NCBI GenBank assembly: GCA_008508345.1
Contig: QNGE01003573.1
Location: 16,353-80,352, forward strand
Reading direction: 5' to 3'
DNA from: Paragonimus westermani
Lineage: Eukaryota > Platyhelminthes > Trematoda > Plagiorchiida > Troglotrematidae
DNA: 64,000 nucleotides
Shown one piece after another: positions 58,655 to 64,000 of this stretch. Position 1 is the stretch's first letter. Each line of letters starts with the position of its first letter. The position numbers and the translations under genes are program-made. Under the pieces are notes generated by a model, which was not told the DNA's origin, did not search any database, and saw only the letters and a program-made list of their open reading frames with translations.

Positions 58655-59217
58655 ACTGAAGTAATTGTCTTAAGAGCTTATGGAAAATCGTGACTCACGA
58701 GCACACAGGCTTACTCAACTTCAGCTCTAAATGGAAACGTTCAGATGACCGAAGTAAAATCCATTTTACAAGTCACTTACCTGTGTGTTGGTGCTGAGTA
58801 GGTACACCATCGTTCAAATGATCGACAAGTATATTCTGCGTTGTCATAGTTGAGTGTATGATGGACCACACAGTTTGTGTGACGCTGTGATAACGTAACG
58901 GCAGCGTCCGGCCCGATTAACGGAGTAAGGTGAATTATCCGGAGCACATGTTGCTGCCCGGGTAATTCTTGTGCCATAAGGTACGATGTTGAAGAGTCTG
59001 CGTTTGAACATCCGCTTTACCACGATCTTTGCGACGTACACGAACCCCCACATCTCCTCACTGCACACTGTAATGTGTGAACAGTACATTGTGAACGGCC
59101 GAGTTTTATAGCGTATTTGGGGCGAGCAAATACCTGCGCTCTATTCACGATCAGCACAATCCACTGCGTTCATGGAATGACAATCCATCCGAAAATGATA
59201 CTGTGACATAAGGTCAT

Positions 59218-59270
59218 CAGCGCACATACACACAACGCACAGACACACACAAGTGCATACACATACAACG
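59218..59270. repeat. AC-rich low-complexity tract
   Basis: Interrupted CA/ACAC repeats on the plus strand; explains the Cys/Val-rich minus-strand frame over it. Confidence 0.8.
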
Positions 59271-60577
59271 GAAAGGATGGAAACTCGACTCATTGTAACC
59301 GAGTGCACGCGCCAGCTGTGTTTCCATGCTATAACCAAACTGATGAGGCGTGGTTTATAAGTGGCTACTTAATATCTCCGTCGGAAGTCACGGGAACACG
59401 GAGTCATTGAACAGGACTTGTTATCCAGCTTTGATTGTCAGAGCAAGTAAAACAAAGTACTGTGAAAATAATCGCCAGGTAAGTAGCAGAACTGACCGTT
59501 GAGAATGAAAGACTGCTTGACTGTCAAAAGTTACGTAAACGTAGTTATAAAGTGCCGATTAGATTGATAGCTGTGCAGATTAGTGTACATACTCACTTAT
59601 CCTGGGTGCTGAGTACGGGGTTCTACAAACTGTCGCTAATGACCTGGACAACAGCAAAACGTAACACGCATTCAAAAGTTATCCCACATTAGAGTCCACA
59701 TACAGCCGCGAGAAGAACGAATCAAAAATGTCCGGTTATGGGAACGAATCGATTATTTCCAGGAGAGGTAATCACATTCATGTAATGATCTTCCCATTAA
59801 AAAAACGAAATCCACCTAATAAACTCAGAGAAAAGGAACGAGGAGAAACGTAAGAAAAAAGGCCACACGTTAGTTTGATATTCACAACCGATACCGTAAT
59901 TCAGAAGTGTGTGAGCGAATGTGGTGTAGATCGATGGGAAAACAACGAATGACAACAAAATTACAATCGGGTAATAGGCAGCAGACAGTGATGTCTGTAA
60001 AACAACACCTCCGTCAGACCTGGAAAATACATCGGAAGCCGTATCATCAACAATGCACGAAATTATCGAAGCTGTTGCGTGGATGCGACGCATGTTGTAC
60101 AGCATAGACGAGGCATTCGACGTGCGTCTGTTCGCATCCGTGGTGTGTATGCGGTTGCGGCCGGTTCTACACTCCTACCATCCACTAGGACTGATTCTCG
60201 CTGAACCATATTCCTGAACCTCGTAGTCCATCCTGAAACCCGAGTTGAACCCGAACTGATCAGATAGTGCTGATGGTCCTGTAGAATGATAGACACGGAC
60301 ACGCTGGTATGCATTGCATAAACCCTCCGGTGAACTCGTAAATGTGGTTTGTGTTTCGTTGCAAGATTGTCGCGTGGGTTGCAACGAGAACTACGGGGAC
60401 ATGTTGCAGACGGGTGTAGGAGACAGTGTGATTGATATGTGTATCGAGCACAGTGTTTTCCATTCCGAACTGATTGGTTGATTAATTCCGATAAGCGGAT
60501 GATGCGGAATGCACTGATGCACTCGTGCAATATGAGGACTGTCGAATGTGGTTATACGAGTCTGTTATTCGCAACGT

Positions 60578-60661
60578 CCGACGATAGCTCAGCTGGTAGA
60601 GCGGAGGACTGTAGATGTTGCAGTGATCCTTAGGTCGGTGGTTCGAATCCGCCTCGTCGGA
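60578..60661 (+). tRNA. tRNA-Tyr: tRNA-Tyr (GTA) with an 11-nt intron, copy 1
   Basis: Acceptor stem CCGACGA pairs perfectly with TCGTCGG, followed by discriminator A. D arm GCTC/GAGC, anticodon stem GAGGA/TCCTT with loop CTGTAGA and anticodon GTA at 60611-60613. T arm GGTGG-TTCGAAT-CCGCC. The 11-nt intron (60615-60625) sits after the base 3' of the anticodon, the canonical position, and removing it gives 73 nt. Eukaryotic tRNA-Tyr genes usually carry such introns. A pol III TTTT stop follows. It appears functional. Confidence 0.97.
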
Positions 60662-60665
60662 GTTG

Positions 60666-60669
60666 TTTT
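60666..60669 (+). terminator. Pol III terminator of tRNA-Tyr copy 1
   Basis: TTTT on the non-template strand four bases after the mature 3' end. Confidence 0.8.
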
Positions 60670-61025
60670 CCAGTGGTTGGTCACGTCGCTGCATCGCACG
60701 TGCACTCCGGACGCACGAGTCGTCGAACGCGGGTTGGTCAGACACCACACAGAGAGTAGTCAGGTTCACCAGCAGGTGAGAGGCATGCGGTGCACACGTG
60801 AGTTTGTGCGTTTGTGCATTTGTTCAATACGGATGGATGATGTCGGAGCAGGTGAACAGAGAGGTCGGCTTGAAACGGACGAACCTATTGAACGCACCAT
60901 GTAGTGCTCGTGGAACGGGTTAGCAATGCAAAAGCGAATGGAGTGGATTATCTTTGACGAGTGTGGCTTGTGGAGTGAGGTTGTTGAAATCATTGGTATC
61001 CGGCTTCCTATTCCCGACTTGTGCC

Positions 61026-61033
61026 CGCGCGCG

Positions 61034-61065
<32 letters not shown>
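61026..61065. repeat. Compound microsatellite (CG)n(CA)n(GA)n
   Basis: CG repeats grade into CA and then GA dinucleotides between the tRNA-Tyr and tRNA-Ser genes. Confidence 0.95.
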
Positions 61066-61127
61066 TGTTTTCTATCCAACGGACCGATGTAGACATTTGC
61101 GTATTGTGTTCGGATCGGAACGGCCGT

Positions 61128-61209
61128 GTCGTGGTGGCCGAGTGGTTAAGGCGTTGGACTAGAAATCCAATGGGGTTTCCCCGCGCAGGTTCGAATCCTG
61201 CCCGCGACG
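61128..61209 (+). tRNA. tRNA-Ser: tRNA-Ser (AGA)
   Basis: 82 nt, normal for serine tRNA with its long variable arm. Acceptor GTCGTGG pairs with CCGCGAC (one G-T pair), discriminator G. Anticodon stem TTGGA/TCCAA with loop CTAGAAA; anticodon AGA at 61161-61163 (reads UCU/UCC after inosine formation). Variable arm TGGGGTTTCCCCGC; T arm GCAGG-TTCGAAT-CCTGC. No intron. The sequence closely resembles animal tRNA-Ser(AGA). Confidence 0.97.
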
Positions 61210-61215
61210 TCCGAG

Positions 61216-61219
61216 TTTT
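61216..61219 (+). terminator. Pol III terminator of tRNA-Ser
   Basis: TTTT seven bases after the mature 3' end. Confidence 0.8.
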
Positions 61220-61360
61220 CACGTTCCCAAAACTTCACGTAACAATCGTACCAGCTAACAGGACTGATCACTGAATGCCAGCAACCATCGTTTGCACGTG
61301 AACAGTTCACTCCAGTCTTACCAGATCCCCTCGTGCCACCTAATGCACTGCTTTGATCAT

Positions 61361-61842
61361 GGTTGGCGGCATCCGATTCGGATTAGCCTGTCACAGTGAC
61401 CGAAGCCAAAGGACGCCTGCGCTTATCCATCTCTGCAACTGGCTTGCGCTGCACCAATTGCAGTTCCACCAACACACCACATATCCAGTGTAAACCCGAA
61501 GGAATAATACCGGGAGGTGTGCCAGTGGGGCCTTTGTGTCCAGCCGGCCAATGCTGGTTAGCCAGTTGATTGGCTAATAAGGAATGGAAACTGTTATCTC
61601 TCGGAAACTAAACAGAGAGAGGCTGCAATGACGAGATCTAAACTAGGAAGAAAGATTTGTGAAGTGTAATACAAGAAGCATTGCAGTATAGGATTGCATG
61701 TTAGTGCAACCTAAAGAAGATGGGGATGAAAAGCAAATTCCTCGCTCAACTATGAAAAGCCAGGCAGACCATTGATCATACAAAGCACCAACGAAGCCGA
61801 AGAAAAGAATGGATAGAAGTCCACAGACACTCACGCATCTGC
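61361..61842 (-). mobile_element. LINE family A, 3' UTR-only copy
   Basis: Matches 56144-56623. I count about 7 mismatches in the first roughly 245 bp, so about 97% identity. Only the 3' UTR is present; the copy is truncated before any RT sequence. It shares the exact 3' end with the 56-kb copy, again without a poly(A) tail. It is inserted between tRNA-Ser and the second tRNA-Tyr block. Confidence 0.92.
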
Positions 61843-62482
61843 TTTTTGTCTGGCTGCTCCCCTTCGGCCAATCTGACAAGGTTGAACCCGCAAGGACCGA
61901 AGTCACAGTCAGCACAGCCCTCAGGATCTAAACAGCACGCAAGCCTGACCACCACGCCAAGGTAGCAGAAAGGGTCAGCACAGCACGAAGTGATCTCAGT
62001 AGGCCACCGGGACCGCTCGACAACCCCGATTATCGACCGACAACGATCAAATGTTCTTCACCCCTTGTCTTCTCCAAGCGTCAATTGTGACTGTCAATTG
62101 CAATCGATCTGGGAATAATTCTGCTATTACGGTTCAATTGTCCGATATTTGAAAACATGTCACCACCATTCTCCTCGGCTGGCCTCTCTCACCATCCGTT
62201 CGCATCTCTACTTTAGTGCACGGCGCACGAGTCGTTTCTTCCAGATGCGAATTAACCGGACAGAATGTATGAGAACGTGGTTGAGGACAGAGGCGGAACA
62301 TTTAGTTGACGGAATGTACAAGTGGTCTCCTATGGCACTATAAACGGCACCCATATGGAAGTTAACTAGGCAGGGTAGAGACTGACCGTCGACGATCCAG
62401 CGAACCCGATGTCTGTGCTTATTCAGTTCGCGCCACAGTCGCATGCAAGCAAGTGAGAACGAAACTGGAGTCGGACCACTGA
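61843..62482. other. Spacer between LINE fragment and duplicated block
   Basis: About 640 bp. No gene or RNA recognised; open frames are under 80 codons. Confidence 0.5.
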
Positions 62483-63092
62483 CGGGTAATAGGCAGCAGA
62501 CAGTGATGTCTGTAAAACAACACCTCCGTCAGACCTGGAAAATACATCGGAAGCCGTATCATCAACAATGCACGAAATTATCGAAGCTGTTGCGTGGATG
62601 CGACGCATGTTGTACAGCATAGACGAGGCATTCGACGTGCGTCTGTTCGCATCCGTGGTGTGTATGCGGTTGCGGCCGGTTCTACACTCCTACCATCCAC
62701 TAGGACTGATTCTCGCTGAACCATATTCCTGAACCTCGTAGTCCATCCTGAAACCCGAGTTGAACCCGAACTGATCAGATAGTGCTGATGGTCCTGTAGA
62801 ATGATAGACACGGACACGCTGGTATGCATTGCATAAACCCTCCGGTGAACTCGTAAATGTGGTTTGTGTTTCGTTGCAAGATTGTCGCGTGGGTTGCAAC
62901 GAGAACTACGGGGACATGTTGCAGACGGGTGTAGGAGACAGTGTGATTGATATGTGTATCGAGCACAGTGTTTTCCATTCCGAACTGATTGGTTGATTAA
63001 TTCCGATAAGCGGATGATGCGGAATGCACTGATGCACTCGTGCAATATGAGGACTGTCGAATGTGGTTATACGAGTCTGTTATTCGCAACGT

Positions 63093-63176
63093 CCGACGAT
63101 AGCTCAGCTGGTAGAGCGGAGGACTGTAGATGTTGCAGTGATCCTTAGGTCGGTGGTTCGAATCCGCCTCGTCGGA
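63093..63176 (+). tRNA. tRNA-Tyr: tRNA-Tyr (GTA) with an 11-nt intron, copy 2
   Basis: Identical to the gene at 60578-60661, including the intron (63130-63140) and flanks. Anticodon GTA at 63126-63128. Confidence 0.97.
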
Positions 63177-63180
63177 GTTG

Positions 63181-63184
63181 TTTT
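63181..63184 (+). terminator. Pol III terminator of tRNA-Tyr copy 2
   Basis: TTTT in the same place as in copy 1. Confidence 0.8.
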
Positions 63185-63469
63185 CCAGTGGTTGGTCACG
63201 TCGCTGCATCGCACGTGCACTCCGGACGCACGAGTCGTCGAACGCGGGTTGGTCAGACACCACACAGAGAGTAGTCAGGTTCACCAGCAGGTGAGAGGCA
63301 TGCGGTGCACACGTGAGTTTGTGCGTTTGTGCATTTGTTCAATACGGATGGATGATGTCGGAGCAGGTGAACAGAGAGGTCGGCTTGAAACGGACGAACC
63401 TATTGAACGCACCATGTAGTGCTCGTGGAACGGGTTAGCAATGCAAAAGCGAATGGAGTGGATTATCTT

Positions 63470-64000
63470 GGATGAGTGGGACTTCTGGATTTAGGTGCTC
63501 TTTTTTACTATTCTTTTTTATTCGGGGCACGGTTTTCTGGCTTATTGTTTTGTTCACTTTTGTTCACCTTGCCGTGTTCAGTCCATCGTGCCGCACCCGC
63601 GTCTGTTCTCAAATCACGTCACCAATTAACTCCAAGTGGGTGAAGGTATCACAATCGTGTGTCGCATGTTGGATTCGTACTCATGCGATAGTCGCGTACG
63701 CTTCTTGTTCAACCCATCCCATTCGGTGGTGCCACTGTCTGTCACCTACGCCACGGAGTCTCCAACAGAACTGTCGTCTGCAGATATGAAGGACGGTAAT
63801 TCTCAATCATGCGACCACTGAATCTCGTTTGAATTGGGTGAACACTTGTGTCTGTTGCATACCTCGATGAGAATGTGCAACCCGTGGCGAGCAAACGTAG
63901 TCAATCTGCATGGCGTTCGCACACGAGATTCGTACTTTGCACTTTGCTTCCAATGGGCAAAGCATGTGCTAACAAGATGATCGTGGACAGACGATTAATA
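63470..64000. other. Right edge, no identified gene
   Basis: Plus-strand frames of 105 codons (63472-63789) and 61 codons (63636-63821) overlap. Neither is recognised. The region could begin a further tRNA spacer or a neighbouring gene cut by the window. Confidence 0.4.

Larger units (their letters stand above)
58403..59967. other. Flank left of the tRNA block
   Basis: 1.6 kb. It includes one minus-strand frame listed separately as a candidate exon and an AC-rich low-complexity tract (about 59218-59270). Other open frames are short and unrecognised. Confidence 0.45.
59968..60954. repeat. Duplicated 987-bp block, copy 1 (contains tRNA-Tyr)
   Basis: Appears identical to 62483-63469 along its length by eye; every open frame inside has the same translation in both copies. 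The left break is sharp (ACAAT before, TGGA/CTGA in the other copy) and the right break is at ATTATCTT followed by TGACGAG here and GGATGAG in copy 2. The spacing between copies is 2515 bp. The tRNA lies about 610 bp from the left edge, so the duplication unit is much larger than the tRNA gene. Confidence 0.95.
62483..63469. repeat. Duplicated 987-bp block, copy 2 (contains tRNA-Tyr)
   Basis: Second copy of 59968-60954, same orientation. Identical by eye, including non-transcribed flanks, which implies a recent duplication or ongoing gene conversion. The sequences beyond both edges differ, so the neighbouring tRNA-Ser is not part of the unit. Confidence 0.95.

Noticed and set aside
60930..61274. 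Open frames of 78-106 codons over the compound microsatellite and tRNA-Ser
   Set aside because: They consist largely of translated dinucleotide repeat and tRNA sequence.
60063..63419. Open frames of 155, 118, 95, 69 and 67 codons that occur identically in two places
   Set aside because: They lie in the duplicated tRNA-Tyr block, overlap the tRNA gene and each other on both strands, and are identical only because the DNA is duplicated.
1..64000. CRISPR arrays, bacterial operons or a biosynthetic cluster
   Set aside because: No regularly spaced direct repeats, no runs of adjacent intact ORFs and no ribosome-binding-site pattern; splice sites and an intron-bearing tRNA show a eukaryotic nuclear sequence.

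Overview
The window looks like the nuclear genome of a parasitic flatworm, most likely a digenean fluke with a large, repeat-rich genome. The reasons are long GT-AG introns, a recognisable animal enzyme gene, an intron-containing eukaryotic tRNA gene, and many decayed retroelements (CR1-like and other LINEs, Penelope-like elements, gypsy-like remnants) of kinds I associate with trematodes. The species assignment is inference; no ribosomal or mitochondrial marker is present.

The one protein-coding gene I can reconstruct is on the + strand from 1282 to 40467. Eight exons joined by GT-AG splice sites with matching phases encode about 553 residues of a carnitine O-acetyltransferase-like enzyme. 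This is everything from near the end of the N-terminal segment to the stop codon; the start codon and first exon(s), roughly 95 residues by comparison with vertebrate CRAT, lie left of the window. The catalytic His, the carnitine-binding residues (RTDT, DRHLL, STS) and the stop are all present, so the gene looks functional. Its introns total about 37 kb and are filled with degraded retroelements, every oriented one antisense to the gene.

Layout: 1-5.6 kb, exons 1-3. 5.6-19.2 kb, a 13.6-kb intron with a CR1-like LINE (6.4-10.1), an old copy of LINE family A (10.8-11.6), a Penelope-like fragment (14.0-14.6) and the tail of LINE family B (15.3-15.95). 19.2-19.6 kb, the large catalytic exon. 19.6-30.4 kb, an intron with a Penelope-like element that keeps RT and GIY-YIG endonuclease remnants (22.2-24.3) and a LINE B copy (26.3-28.3). 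30.4-40.5 kb, the last four exons, with a LINE B copy (32.0-35.0), a gypsy-like remnant (38.5-38.95) and another Penelope-like copy (39.2-40.1). 40.5-56 kb, no identifiable gene: a gypsy-like tail, a Penelope-like copy and an inverted-repeat structure at 51 kb. 56.1-58.4 kb, a young 5'-truncated LINE A copy with an unbroken 555-codon RT reading frame. 60-63.5 kb, a small tRNA locus: two identical intron-containing tRNA-Tyr(GTA) genes, each in a 987-bp block duplicated at a spacing of 2515 bp, flanking one tRNA-Ser(AGA).

The exons and tRNAs rest on sequence read directly and on family knowledge. Retroelement limits are approximate because most copies are frameshifted and were recognised from short peptide blocks. 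Long stretches, mainly 16-19, 19.7-22.2, 44.3-51 and 54.1-56.1 kb, contain nothing I can identify.
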